The position numbers and the translations under genes are program-made. DNA of 64,000 bases from Sympetrum striolatum (taxonomy: Eukaryota; Arthropoda; Insecta; Odonata; Libellulidae), in the NCBI GenBank assembly GCA_947579665.1, contig OX388350.1:88617152-88681151 (forward strand), read 5' to 3'. The notes under the pieces were generated by a model. That model saw only the letters and a list, made by a program, of their open reading frames with translations. It was not told where the DNA came from and made no database searches. Of this stretch, positions 47,205 to 59,612 are shown one piece after another (the stretch's first letter is position 1; each line of letters starts with the position of its first letter).

Positions 47205-48785
47205 AAGTCAATAACAATATCCCTATATTCTAACTTGAATCATTCATAAGCACAAGTTTTCTCCATTCAGTTTTCAGCCTTTGATCCATGGGAAATACCA
47301 AATACCATAGATAATATAAATAAATACAAAGAACGGTAGTTTCACTTACTTTTTAAAATTTCTAAGAAATAAGTACTAAATGAAATCACGTTCTTACATA
47401 ACTTGGATTTACATCCTGCTATATTGCATCTCATTTAGACTGAGAACCCAAAGAAAATTTTAATGCAGGGACAGAAAAACATGGACTGCAAATAACGGCT
47501 ATGGAAAGTTAGTGACCATCATAAAATGTTCAAAAGGAGCCAAAAAGAGGGTCAGGCAAAACTACAATTGTATTGCAGGAAGTTAAAATGTTTTACCGCT
47601 TCCCTCTCAACTTTCTCCGTCTTACCGGCAATTTCTAACAATGGTCTAGGCACGCACCTACACGCCCTTTCAAAGGGATTATCTTAGTTACATTGTCTTT
47701 TCAAACAAACGAAATAACTTTCTCCCAGTCTGCTTTTTCAGTAAATAAAATTTCTTCCCCACCTTGATTGCCTTACTTAAGTCTGGCCATCAAGTTCTGA
47801 TTTGTCGGTAGTGCAAGAGTGTTTGATCTGTTTCGTATCCATTATTCTCTTGAAAGAGGTTATACGAAATATCAGAAGTTCACTTTCCCAAATTTTGTTA
47901 CCGAAACCAAAAGAACAGATTTATGAAGAAACGGTGTGCTGAAAGTGCTAAAAATAAAACAGTAGAAACTAATTACACAGTCGAACAAATTTTAACATTC
48001 TTCAGAAACATGGATGGTAATAGCTGTTTTTTTACTAATTTTGGACCGCTGATTACAAATATGAACTCATACAACATATACATTTGGAGTGTTTTATAAA
48101 AAAATTACAGATAAAAATTAAGTTGGTTTTAAAAATTTTTATGCAAAATTCTCGAAAATTGTTCGTGGAAGACAATTTTCACATACATGGATGAATTATC
48201 ACAAAAATACAATAAGGAATGATTACTCTTCCAGTGATTTGAATATTTGATTCCTAAGTCAATGTTACCAAAACCTTGTCATCCTGTTATTTTTGTGAAT
48301 TTTATCCAGGGAACCCAGGGTAATTTTTGAATTGTTTTAGGGTATACCATAATTATAATTAGCTGTAACTAAAAGTAAGTTTGTACATTTTGTTATTGTA
48401 GAATTTTGACTTATATTATGATCATTTATGCTTTGCAAAAACTTTTTGGAAAGTTGATTATATTAATAAATTTGATGTAGAAAACGCACTATTTTTTTAA
48501 CTAGTAGTATAAATTTTCCAAAAATTGATTATTTTATGTATATATTATACATTATCAGCTTTATTATATTTAAACTCAATCTTAACATGTGATTTGAAGT
48601 AAAAAACTTGAATATATGGCGGGAGAATGGTCATGCTGTGTGCCAGGTCCGACAATTCTTGAGACCACGCGGCCCACGGCTGGGAACGGTTGTACGGAGC
48701 TTGGCAGCGAATACTAATATTAAACTTCCAAAATGACAATTGCAAATACCATAAAAAACAGCTAGAGGAACATTGCATGAACAAT
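47205..48785. other. Intronic stretch, unassigned
   Basis: AT-rich sequence with no exon-like frame. The ~200 bp at 48600-48720 are GC-richer (CAGGTCCGACAATTCTTGAG, CACGGCTGGGAACGGTTGTA) but not identified. Confidence 0.35.
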
Positions 48786-48792
48786 TCATTAA

Positions 48793-49960
48793 GGGGTGTA
48801 CTCATGTAACACCTTGAAAAATTCGAAAAAATAAAAAAAAATTTTTTTTCAAGTTCTATCTAAAAATAAGATACCGAAAGGATTCTGCTGGATTCAAAAC
48901 CTACACCAAGTTTTGAGGCAAGTTTTGTGACATTCTTGGTTCCCTTCAACGTTTTCGACACGATTACCCACCCCTGTCGGAGAAAGTTCAAGAAGTCGTC
49001 AAGCCGATATACGAAATTCTTTCTGATGACGAATTACTCTCTCGCTGTTTGAGTGCTGAAACTCAAAACAGCAATGCATCAATGAATTGGACTTTTGCCC
49101 CAAAGCAAATTCATTCTGGAGCCAAAGTGATTGAAGTGACAAATTATTTGGCAGTCTGCAACTTCAACAACTTTTCAATTTTAAAGATATTGCATGAGAT
49201 GAGAGTCAACATTGGGATGATGAGTGACAGGTTCTGCACAATACGGGACGAGAGTCGGATCATCCGGATCTCGCTTTGAGGGCCAGGATCGATCGGAGGG
49301 AAAGCGATTCTGCCAAACACGAGTTCGCAGAGGTCGAGGAAGGTGTGATGTACGGCCCCAAAATCGCCAGTTGATTGCAAGTGACGCAATCCCGAATAAA
49401 AGCTAACTTGAAACTTTGAACGCGTTTTTCTCAAAACCACGTTTTTCAAATTGGTTTGCACGAATTGTAGAAAACTTATACACGGATTTAGATGCATTTT
49501 TTTAAATGCGTGGTAATGCTTTCGCTATCGCTTGACCACGATTTATCCCCCTATTATTAATAACAAATGTTTGATGAATTTTTTTAGATGGAAAGAGGGA
49601 GAAAAATTATGTTTTTCTTCTAAGTCCCACCAATTTGAAAATTTTTATCGTAATCTTAAAAATCCAGGTCAAATGATAATCACAACGTTATTAATTGATA
49701 AGAAATTTTTATGTGTGTTTCAGACCAACTTATTTGCGCTATTGTGTGAACCATCGACCAACCTTTTTTGGAAGGACTAACTTTGCAAGGGTGCAGTGGC
49801 CAATCAATGAAACCTTTTTCACCAAATATATCCTTTTTTTTGCAGTTCAAGGATCAATAAAACTTTACAAAAGAACCACATCGAAAAATATTTCATACTT
49901 TCCTCACAGTGAAATTCCGAAAACCTCTTTGAAAAACAGCCGTTACATGAGTACACCCCC
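48793..49960 (+). mobile_element. Kolobok-type TTAA transposon, non-autonomous or decayed
   Basis: 1,168 bp flanked by TTAA (48789-48792 and 49961-49964). The left end is GGGGTGTACTCATGTAAC and the inverted right end GGGGGTGTACTCATGTAACG. An internal frame (about 48950-49278) resembles the C-terminal part of the transposase family often labelled Mutator-like in arthropods and cnidarians and placed with Kolobok. TTAA is the target site of both piggyBac and Kolobok; the coding remnant favours the latter. Confidence 0.7.
48950..49278 (+). pseudogene. Kolobok/Mutator-like transposase C-terminal remnant
   Basis: The frame reads SEKVQEVVKPIYEILSDDEL, LSRCLSAETQNSNASMNWTF, APKQIHSGAKVIEVTNYLAV, CNFNNFSILKILHEMRVNIG. 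In the family the conserved order is 'L....LL.RC..G.TQN.NES.N...W...PK..F.G......A...A...FN.G...... L...G'. TQN.N.S.N, the PK and the FN are all recognisable here, but the Glu of NES is Ala and the W..CPK stretch is altered. A stop at 49279 cuts it short, and the catalytic N-terminal half is not visible. The assignment is by pattern from memory of the family. Confidence 0.55.
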
Positions 49961-50100
49961 TTAAGAATAAAAGAATGAGATAAATCAGTGTTTAAATGAT
50001 ATAATTCTGAGATTCATTCCTTGTTTGATTACAATTTTCAAATTAAAATAATTTGAATAAAAATAGTATCAAAATTTTTGAATTCATATTCCATATCACC

Positions 50101-50355
50101 AGCCGTGGTGGTGGAGTGGTTAGCGTGCTAGTGCGTTAACGCTCCGACCTCACGGTCCTGGGTTCGAATCCCGGCTAATGGGATTTTTCCAGTTAGGGAA
50201 TGGTTGTATATGTTTTGTGTGTGTGTGTGTATGAGATATATTAATAAAAAATGCAAAAAAAAGAAATAAAATTAATAAAAAGGGGTTAACTGGAGGAATA
50301 GCCTTCATAAGCAAAAATTCGCCCATAAAAAGACGGCTTTATTATTATTATTATG
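50101..50355 (+). mobile_element. tRNA-derived SINE (family S2)
   Basis: The 76-nt head has A-box-like GGTGGAGTGGTTAGCG and a perfect B box GGTTCGAATCC; its ends AGCCG (50101-50105) and CGGCT (50172-50176) pair like an acceptor stem. It is followed by TAATGGGATTTTTCCAGTTA, a GTGTGT run and an unrelated body, ending in (TTA)n at 50339-50354. The missing seventh acceptor pairs and the attached tail exclude an ordinary tRNA gene. Confidence 0.8.
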
Positions 50356-50379
50356 TCAAATTACCACAACTAAATGATA

Positions 50380-51190
50380 AAAGTCAATCTAAAGAACTGC
50401 TCAAACACTCACCAAATGCAAATAAAAGGCTTAGTATAGGCAACTATAGGCTGTACTGAATTAGCAATTTTGGTCTCCGCAGCTGTCAGATGTAGATCAA
50501 CAATGCTACAAAAGATGTTTTTCATAGAAGGCCTCAAAAGGTGAGGCAGTAAGATTTTTTACATGTTAATTTCTTCTATTTCTTTGAATTTTGGTCTGTT
50601 CTTACTAATTTCTAATGGTTTAAATTACTCAACCACAACCTTAAAACCACCTTTTTGGTTTTCCAGCTGAGAAGCAACTTTCTTCACATTGTTCATTCTT
50701 TCTTCTCACCTTCTGCTAAGCTGTTGGTCCCTTAAATCCTTGGATAGAATATCTTCCCATCCTTGGGATTCCTCTCTTGGCCTCACCAAAACCATTACAG
50801 ATTCTTTGCTTTTGTCATTCTTATTTGGACTACAAGTGATACTCAACTTACAAGTCACCTGCAAGTAGACCAAATGCAATTTATGTTAGCAGTGAAACAA
50901 TTATTATTATGCTTCATCCTTTCCACACGAATTATCAACTCTTTTATCTGATTTTTACCAAACAAATAAACTATCAACTACTGTAAATTTAAGATAATCG
51001 TTGCTGCCTATACCTCAGTTTGATACATTAATCATCCAAAAATTGCAAAATTATCAATTGAAATGAATTATCAGCTGAAATTTCCAGCTGATAGACCAGA
51101 TTTTTTTGAGGTTTTCCTAAATACTCTGTGATACAAAATGATAAAAAATGTAACTTCCAGACAAAATAAAATAGAATTGATTTTATTAAT
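50380..51190. other. Intronic stretch, unassigned
   Basis: AT-rich, no supported gene or element. Confidence 0.35.
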
Positions 51191-51194
51191 CAAC

Positions 51195-51400
51195 ACTAAG
51201 TTTGCGGGAAATAGATTCAACTTTCAGGGCACATTCTATGCTGAAAAATAGTGGACACATGTCCGACCGTTCAACTCAACGGGCCTTTGTAAATGAAAAA
51301 TTAGCAACAGGAAATCAGAGTTAGGCAACCCGCCATACACATTCATTACCCTATCGCTCTCAAGATTTTCCAATTAGGAAATTATTTCTTCCATTATTTT
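51195..51400 (+). repeat. Repeat family R1, second-half copy
   Basis: GGGCACATTCTATGCTGAAA, TAGTGGACACATGTCCGACC, GTTCAACTCAACGGGCCTTT, CATACACATTCATTACC. Same blocks as 34510-34625, and inverted at 54890-55175 on the other side of the Tigger. Confidence 0.7.
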
Positions 51401-51415
51401 TAACGATAACTTATA

Positions 51416-54400
51416 CAGTGGTACCTTGGTTAACGATGGCCTTAATTAACGACGGACTTGGTTAACCACAAGTTGCTGTAACCAAAAAATATCTTGGGTA
51501 ACGACGTAGGCTTTGGCTTACGACGCATCGTCGACTGGTCTTTCCGGAGTTTCATGTGTTTCAGCACGTCTATTTATAATCACTACATTATAAACTAATA
51601 TTTGGTGTACGTTACGATGCAACATCATAAAAAAAATACTGAATAGCAGCTAGAGGAGAGTATTAAAAATATTTCAATGCTAAATTGTAGCTAAATTCAC
51701 ATAGGCACATGTTGTATCACCAGAGTTAAATCGGTAAATATTTTAAGTTTCGTCGCAGTGTGTCTTTTTCCGTGGTGACTGTTTCCTCTTTGCCGAGCGT
51801 TAACTTGTTGTTCTTCAAAATATTGCGTCTTAGTTTCAGTGAATCTGTCTAAATTCGTAGTTGCCTTCAACCTACCACCTCTATGGAGGCTGATCTTCTG
51901 GTCTGTTCGTCGCAGAGTACGATCACTTGTGACGATCTATTATTCGAGACATAATATTATATGATTTGGAGAGGACACAAGACCATGTTTCGCCGACATA
52001 CCACATGAATATGTCTGAAATTGACTTTAGGATTATATAACCTGCTGCTAATTAGCGTGTATAACGGTTAGTGATGTATCTTATGTTCTTTTTATTCATT
52101 GGCTTAGTGTTGTACATAGTTGTAGTAATATTTTGCGTACATTTACTTCACAGATTTAAATTTTTACCTTGTTACAAAATGCGTCCCAAAAAGAAGGCTT
52201 CCGAGAGAAAAAAAGGAGAAAAGTTTTCTCTATTGAATAGAAGAAAGAAATCATAGCAATACATCACGAAGGTGTAAAAGTTGTGAAGTTGGCTCGAATA
52301 TATGAAACCATCTACAGCTACAATATCAACTATTTTGGCTAAGAAAGAAAAACTTATGGTAGCTGAGGTTGCTAAGGGAACTTCAAGGTTGAATGTCAGA
52401 GGTTTTCTTTTAGAGGAAATGGAAAATCTATTGCTAATTTGGATCAAAGAAAGGGAAATGGCAGGCGATTTTACATCTCAAAATGCTATCTGTGAGAAAG
52501 CTAGACAGATTTATAAAGATTTGAAAGTGAAGACTCCTGGATCAAGCTCTGAGGTAGATGATTATGATTTTAAAGGTAGCAGAGGTTGGTTTGACAACTT
52601 TAAAAAGAGAACAGGAATTCATAGTGTAGTTAGACACGGAGAGGGAGATAATGCTGACAAAGCAGCAGCAGATAAATTTGTCAATGACTTTACAAGAATT
52701 ATAGAAGAAGGAGAATACCTACCTCAACAAGTCTTCAATTGTGATTATTGCGGAAGAAAATGCCCAAGAGGGCGTTTGTGACAAAAGAAGAAAAAACACT
52801 TCCTGGACATAAACTAATGAACGATATGTTAAAATTGCTTATTGCATCAAATGCAAGATACTGTAAGGTAAAACCGATGTTGATCTACCGTTCACAGAAT
52901 CCCCGAGCATTCAAGAAGTCCAATGTCTCTAAATTCAATCTTGGCGTCTTATGGAAGTCCAACAGCAAAGCCTCGGTCACAAGAAAAGAATTTAGGGACT
53001 GGATTCACGAACGTTTGGACCCATTGCCAAAGCCTACCTTGAGCAAAACAATCTGCCTCTAAAATCCATCCATACAAGAAGAGCTATCCGAGCAATTCGA
53101 TTTTATTAAGATGATTTTTCTTCCTCGCAAGACTACATCTTTGATACAGCCTATGGATCAGCTATTAATTTCAAAAAAATTTCAACGAGAGCACTTTTTA
53201 CCAGGTGCTTTGAAATATGTGAAACTACCAACAAGACCATAAGGAAATTTTGGAAAGAAGAATTCAATATTGTCGTTGCAATTAGGTTAATTTTAAAGGC
53301 TTGGCAAGAAGTAACAATGAGTGTCTCAAAGCAGCATGGAGGAAACTGTCCTTCCTTTGGTAATGAAGAATCCTCGGATGAAAGACACAACTTGGTTAAG
53401 GATATTGTGTGGCAACTGCTCAAGATCTCAACTTGGAAGTAGACGAAGAAGATGTTGAAGAATTACTGGAGGAGCACGACCGAGAACTGACAACTGACGA
53501 GCTGAAAGAACTTTTCAAGCAGCAATGTGAAAACAAAATGTATATTCCATCTGAAGAGGAGGACGTAGAGAAAGAAAAAAATTCGACTGCTGAAATCAAA
53601 AAAGATTTGGCAAAGTGGGAGGAAGTTCAACATGTTACTATGAAATGGATTCCCAACAAATTTGAAGCTATCCGAATCGCAAATCTATTTAATGAAAAGT
53701 CCATGCAGTTTTTCAGAAACATTATAAAAAAGAGGAAAAGGCAAGCAATCCTATACAAGTTTATTACAGGTCAATTAATCAAAAAACTCTGGGGTGAGCC
53801 GAACATCTGATGAAAATTGACATTTACAAACTGTAGTCATTAACTACTCCTTTTATTAATGATACATTTTTGTAGCAAATATAAATGAATAAATGATATG
53901 TACCACATTTTTATGACATTTAAATGAATTGTATCTGCATACTTGACATGCACCATGGTTGTGGGGAGGAACCGGAAAGAATTACCGTACTTCCCGGCGT
54001 CAAGGACGCGATTTTTTACCTGAAATAAGTCTCTTGAAATTGCAGTGCGTCTTTGACACTGAAGGTTACGTTTTTCTTAAGTCAATGCTAATACTAAAGG
54101 AAGGTTATCTGCACTACACATTTAACGAATCTTTACCGTATTTCACAGTATTAATATGAAATGCTAGGAAAAACTGTAATCGATTCCTGGTACTGATGTT
54201 ACCAACAAGAATCACCTACATAATTCTCTTGCTTTTTAATCCAAACAAAACTATTTTTCCAAAATGTTGCTTCCAAAAACTAGGGTGTGTCCTCGATGCC
54301 AAGAAATATTGTAATCCATTACCGTTATTATACCTGTGGAAAATCGCGCCTTGGATAACGACGGTTTTGGTTAACGACGATTATCCTGGAACAGATTAGC

Positions 54401-54422
54401 GTCGTTAACCAAGGTACCACTG
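51416..54422 (+). mobile_element. Tigger/pogo transposon, full length (family B)
   Basis: 3,007 bp flanked by TA (51414-51415, 54423-54424). The left end CAGTGGTACCTTGGTTAACG and the inverted right end are identical over 20 bases. Subterminal GGTTAACGAC/GGATAACGAC words repeat at both ends. A transposase pseudogene is at 52172-53810, and a GC-richer insert with ACCGTACTTCCCGGCGTCAA (53985) resembles a further small MITE. Confidence 0.92.
52172..53810 (+). pseudogene. Tigger family B transposase, several breaks
   Basis: Starts MRPKKKASERKKGEKFSLL (52178), shifts frame, then 52302-52781 gives a CENP-B-type binding region (FTSQNAICEKARQIYKDLKV, SRGWFDNFKKRTGIHSVVRH) up to QQVFNCD, the first catalytic Asp (52743-52745). 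The frame shifts and resumes at 52748 with KKMPKRAFVTKEEKTLPGHK, LIYRSQNPRAFK and KEFRDWIHERLDP. The LL.DN.P.H block with the second Asp is missing. The third Asp is present in TSLIQPMDQ (53156-53158). 53409-53810 holds the acidic C-terminal region (QDLNLEVDEEDVEELLEEHD). At least three frame changes and a deleted catalytic block make it inactive. Confidence 0.88.
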
Positions 54423-54889
54423 TATTTTTGCAATTAAATTTCATCTTCTTACCTTCTAAGCATATTTAACCTTTTGGTTTGCATTTATTCTAATACACGT
54501 AACACCGCACAGTGGGCTAGAATCAGAAAAAGCTGGACAAAAATAAAAAATTGTTTTTTTAGTGCGGACTATGAAACTTAGCTCATAAATTTGCGAAAAT
54601 GCTATTTTATATGAATATTTTCATGTTTAAGAGGACAACTAATGTAATTGGTACTAATGAGTACCAAAGGATAGCAGAAAGCAATGTTACAAACTATCAT
54701 TCATCATACATTCTGATGGGATATCGGGTGCAATAATGGAAAATATTGCCTTTAAGTCTATTAGTGAGTAACAAGGAAAATTATGACAAAAGAAAATAAA
54801 AATAAGATCAGAGAATAACATGCAAACAGCAGGTTAATTTTCTATAGATTTGGGATAGCACAGGTGTGTAATGCAGGGTTGCTTACCGA

Positions 54890-55180
54890 CAGATTATTAA
54901 TTTTCAATTAATTATTGCAACGAAACTAAGGCACATTTACACCAACGCCATAACGATTTTTCATTACTCCAAATTCTGGGTAAAAAATGGAAGAAAATAA
55001 TTCCATAAGTGGGAAATCTCGAGATCTGCATGGTAATGCATGTGTATGGAGGGTTGCGTAATTTATCATAAACAAAGGCACGTTGAGTTGAACGGTTGGA
55101 CACGTGTCCACTATTTTTAAGCAAAGATCCCACAAACCTGGTGTTTCCCTTGCAAGATAATAATAATACTTACTAGCCAA
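54890..55180 (-). repeat. Repeat family R1, inverted copy
   Basis: Read inverted: AATAGTGGACACGTGTCCAA, CCGTTCAACTCAACGTGCCT, CATACACATGCATTACCATG. It is the mirror of 51195-51400, so the family B Tigger is flanked by inverted R1 copies. Confidence 0.7.
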
Positions 55181-55369
55181 TATCCATGAAAATTAGGTAT
55201 CCTCAGAAAAAATTAATACAATACAAAAACTTATAATTATTTTAAGAATTAAAATCTGTTATTATTCTTTGAATAATGTACAACTCCATAGCAGTTTTTG
55301 AAACTGTATGCTCATTGTATTCTAAAACAGAGGTCCCAACTGGATATGCTTAATTTCATATATTTCAAT

Positions 55370-58300
55370 TCATCTCATCTTCTGGTGTTCTGCCTGTCGG
55401 CAGGTCCCTCACACCACAACCGTCTCCACTTAAACCTGTCCTGAGCCTCCTTCTTGGTCTTCTTGTATCCTCCTCTCTTCACTTCATCTATCAACTTTAG
55501 CTTTCTTCTTCTCTTTTCTCCTTCCACCGTTCCTTCAATGGCTGTAGTTATAACCCCCTTCCCTCTTATAATATGTCCGACTTCCTTTCCTCTTTTGTAT
55601 TATGCGGAGTAATGTTCTTTCCTCCCCAACTTTTCTAAGCACTTCATCATTTCTTATTCCATTTTATTCTCTCCATCTTCCTCCATTTCAAAAGCATCAA
55701 TCCTATCCTTCTCTTTTCTTCCCAAGGTCCATGTTTCACATCCATATAACATAACGCTCCATACATAACATTTCACCAATCTCTTCCTCAGTTTTAGATT
55801 AGTACTACTGCAGAGCACATTTCTCTTCTTATAGAAGGATTCCTTTGCCATAGCTATTCTTGTCTTGATCTCCGTACTGCACTTCCAATCCTCTGTCAGC
55901 ATGCTCCCCAGATATACCTTTTAACCTGCTCTATTCTCCTTCCCTCATTCGTTACAACATTGACAACTTCCCCGTCATTCACTCTCATAACTTTTGTTTT
56001 ACTGGCGTTTATTCTCATCCTATATATATTTCCATTTCTTCTCCTAAACATCTTAACGTTCCTTGGAGTGCCTTGTTGTCATCGGCTAAGATTACCATAT
56101 CATCAGCAAATCTGATGTATTTTATTTCTCTTCCTCCGATACTTATCCCTTTTTCCTCATTCAGGGTGTTGACAATCATGTCCTCAATATAGAGGTTAAA
56201 TAATGTTGGTGAGAGACAACAGCCCTGTCTTACCCCTCGACCCAATTCCATCCACTCTGTCAATTTTCCATTAACTTTCACCGCCACTTTCTGGGTTCTA
56301 TACAATTCCCTGACCAGCCTCCTGTCCTTCCAATCTACTCTCTTAATTTTAAGAATTTCCATTAACTTATCCCACTTGACCCTGTCGAAAGCTTTCTCCA
56401 AATCAATGAAACATAAGCTTACTCCTGTTCCTCTTTCCCTGTATCTTTCTCCAACTATTCGCAATAGACCAATAGCTTCTCTAGTGCCCCTTCCTCTTCT
56501 AAAGTCAAGTTTTTCCTCTCTTATATTATTTTCCATTACTCCTAGGAGTCTTTCATTCAAAACCCTCAGTAGTACTTTTGCAGCATGGGCTATGATACTT
56601 ATTGTTCTGTGTTCCTCGCACGTTTTGGTGCCTGCTTTTTTTGGAATTGGCACCATAATTGTCTTCACAAAGTCATCCGGCCATATTCCACTATCATAGA
56701 TCTTATTGCACAATTCTACTATTTCCTTTACACCCTCACCCTCTAAAAATCTTAAAGAATTCAATAGGCAGTTCGTCTATTCCTGTCGCCTTTCCATTTT
56801 TCATGTTCTTCATTGCTTCTATTATCTCCGATCTCATTATTCTTGGGCCTCTCTCCTCCTCTTCTACCTCCAGCTCTGTTTCCATGTCCACAATATCTCC
56901 CTTGCCTTATACAGGTCTTCCGTATACTCCTTCCACCTTTCTCTTACTTCTTTTTCACCAAACATCTCTTTTCCATTTTTGCTCAACATCGCTCTCATTT
57001 TACTTCTTCCTTTGCCCTCCCATTCAAAATTTCTCACCCTTTTATACACCATATCATACTTGCCTCTTTTCTCAAGATCCTCGATATCATTACATTGCTC
57101 TTTGAGCCAGTTTTCTCTCGCCTTATGTGCTTCTCCCCTTAATTCATTGTTCAGTCTGCGGTACATTGCTTTGTTCTCTTCCTCACTTCTATTTTTGTAC
57201 TTCCTTCTTTCTTCCATCTTATATAACATTTCCGTTGGTATCCAAGGTTTCTTTGCTCTACTTCCTTTATAATATCCTATTTCCTTCTCTGCTACATTTA
57301 TTATAGCATTTTTTATCCTCCCCCAAATTTCTTCACTTCCTTCCTCTTCCTTTTGACCTTCTGTTATTGCTTTAGACAGTTTCTCACCTATCCCTTCTTC
57401 ACCCATTTCCTCCATCTTTTTCCATTTCTTTACTACTTTGGCCTTTTCTACCCTCTTTAATGTCAGCTTGATTTCCATCCTTATTAGGACATGGTCACTA
57501 TTTATATCAGCACCCGGTAATCCTGTTGTATCCTTTATAGCATTTCGATATCTTTCTTCTATTAGGAAGTAATCTATCTGGTATCGATCTTGTGCTGGCG
57601 AAATTCATGTATATCTCCTCCTTTTATGATTTTTAAACCATAAATTAGCAAGAAATAGTTTTTTCTCTCTGCAGAATTCGATCAATCTTTCACCTCTTCC
57701 ATTTCTTATTCCCAACCCGTATTTTCCCACCACCTCTTCCCCTTCTCCAACTGCAGCATTCCAATCTCACATAATCACTCTACAGCAATCCTTCTCCTCT
57801 TCTAATAGATCCTCAATTTTCTCATACATCCTATCTATATCTTCTTCTTCATAATCTGATGTAGGCATGTACACTTGTATAATGACTAGATCTTTAGGTA
57901 ACATTCCAAACCTTACAGCTATTAATCTATCATTAACATATGTTACCTTTTGTACCCTTTTTGCTATTTCATTTCTCACGATTATTCCCACTCCATTTTT
58001 TCCCCTCTCGGCTCCAGAATAGAGTATGGTAACTCCATCACTCTTTATCTCTCCTTGTCCATCCTACGTCACCTCACTCAGTCCTATCGCATCCATTTTA
58101 TTTATCCTCATCTCTCTTTTAATGTTCTCCATCTTTCCGCACTGCAACATTGACCTCACATTCCATATTCCCACTCTCAATCTTTTTTGATGTCTCTCCT
58201 TTTGTTGCTTCCCCCGGAGATCCGACTGGGAAGCTATTTTAACTCTGGAACATTTGACAAAAGAAGCCGGCATCGTGGCTTGTATCTAGGAAATATCCTT

Positions 58301-58510
58301 TGGATCTTTAATACAGTGGTATTCTGTTGCCTTCTGTATTCCAATACCGTTGTCTCCGGAAGATCATCCGCTTTTAGGGGCAGTTTCCTACCCCTAGGAC
58401 AATGGAGTGCCCTGAACCCATTACCCGCTCTCAAAAGACCATTGGCATTTGGTAATGGGGGGGATTCCTTTATCGGGAGTCATTCGGTCACCATTTCCTC
58501 GTCAGTATAA
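55370..58510 (-). mobile_element. RTE-type LINE, near full length, broken
   Basis: About 3.1 kb on the minus strand, with an APE-type endonuclease at the 5' side (58273-57600), a linker and the reverse transcriptase (56870-55650) in one translation direction, as in the RTE/BovB clade. The 3' region (55650-55370) still translates in pieces (HIIRGKGVITTAIEGTVEGE, CEGPADRQNTRR). The end at 55370 is only approximate. It lies in the intron between the MANSC-like and cysteine-rich exons, in the same direction as the host gene. Confidence 0.8.
55654..58273 (-). pseudogene. RTE-type LINE endonuclease and reverse transcriptase, frameshifted
   Basis: The endonuclease begins LRVGIWNVRSMLQCGKMENI, with IGLSEVTW, VTILYSGAERGKNGVGIIVR, DLVIIQVYMPTSD, RDWNAAVG, DRYQIDYFLIEE, NSDHVLI. 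An Arg/Lys-rich linker (57478-56864) follows. The RT has GIDELPIEF, PIPKKAGTKTCEEHRTISII, LDFRRGRGTREAI, CFIDLEKAFDRVKWDKLMEI, RGVRQGCCLSPTLFNLYIED, IRFADDMVILADD, then KSFYKKRN... LRKRLVKCYVWSVMLYGCET. FADD and ND.N.. residues look intact. The frame is broken near 57990, 57600, 56860, 56010 and 55650, and the early DFRRGRGT has LDF for the usual QYGF or EQ.GF. Plus-strand frames in 56.4-57.3 kb are shadows of this strand. Confidence 0.85.
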
Positions 58511-58519
58511 AAAAAAGGG

Positions 58520-59600
58520 GATACCACGGGAAGGTTAGGTTGACTTTTGAGGGTGAGAGGCTATTTGAGGCGCATCACTCTCCTTATTTCAATTACTTTA
58601 CATGAAAGGAAAAGATCTATGAAGGAATTCCTGGTTTAAGGAAAATCCCATCTTCTCAAACTTTCAGAGACTATTTCCACCATCTATTTTCCAATGAATT
58701 TTAAGAATTGTTATTTAGAGAAACAGAGAAACTTGCAGATAATCAATATACCAAGATAGGCATTTTCAAAAGTCTCGTATATTTGGGTGAATGATATTGG
58801 AAAAGATATTTTGACAATCCATCAAAACAGCAGAGAAGCTAAAAATGGAAAAAGTTGTTGAAATGATCATGGCCCAGGCACAGTATACAGTACAGGCACA
58901 CACTGCCTACAGGAAGAAAAATTGTTTTTTTTAAACATTATTTATTAACTTTAGGGATTGTATTTGCACAGAATGTTTACTATGTCATGTCACGCAAATT
59001 TCTCTTGTGAGCAATACACAGGCCTACAATTACATTTACAATGCAAGTGTATTGACCACCGGAGTGTAATGGCCCCCAAAGGATCTCATAGAGGCAGTAC
59101 AAGCGATTTTCCTTACATTACTTTGCTAGCGTCTATGAGGTCCTCTGGCAGAGGACTATATGGAATACCACTCACTAAGAATCCCATTAACAGGTGACAT
59201 AACAGTTTCGTGGTCACCTGCCTGAAAAGACCTGGGATCAAGTCACTACTTTTTACTTCTGTTTCTCCATTGAAGTAAGTTGTATGAATTCTCATGCAAA
59301 GTCATTTCCTTTACTTATCCCCTGACATATCTTACTCACACAACGTCTATTCAGCCTCAACATCTTTTGTTACTAACTATAATGAACTTTTTCATCAAAC
59401 TTTGGTATTTAAAGATCAACCAAGACATAAGAATATAAGGAAATTTAACATTAAATAACCAGGCCATTCAACTGAATCTGTAATCAGTAATTTTTAGATA
59501 ACTAGAATTAAACCATGAAAAATAAGATAAAAACAGAAACACTGTCAAATTTACGATAAAACTGACAAATATGCTTAGAACAGCATCTTGAGAACATTAA
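58520..59600. other. Intronic stretch, unassigned
   Basis: AT-rich sequence between the LINE and the MANSC-like exon. The block near 59035-59180 (GGCCCCCAAAGGATCTCATA, GAGGTCCTCTGGCAGAGGAC) is GC-richer and may be debris of another element; not identified. Confidence 0.35.
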
Positions 59601-59612
59601 GGTGCCTCTTAC

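Noticed and set aside
50101..50176. Possible tRNA gene on the plus strand
   Set aside because: Head pairs over only five bases and is joined to a non-tRNA body with a (TTA)n tail; read as a SINE.
56376..57272. Long plus-strand frames (107-188 codons) rich in Ser, Leu and Phe
   Set aside because: They are antisense to the Lys/Glu-rich coding sequence of the RTE LINE on the minus strand; their composition is the mirror of that strand.
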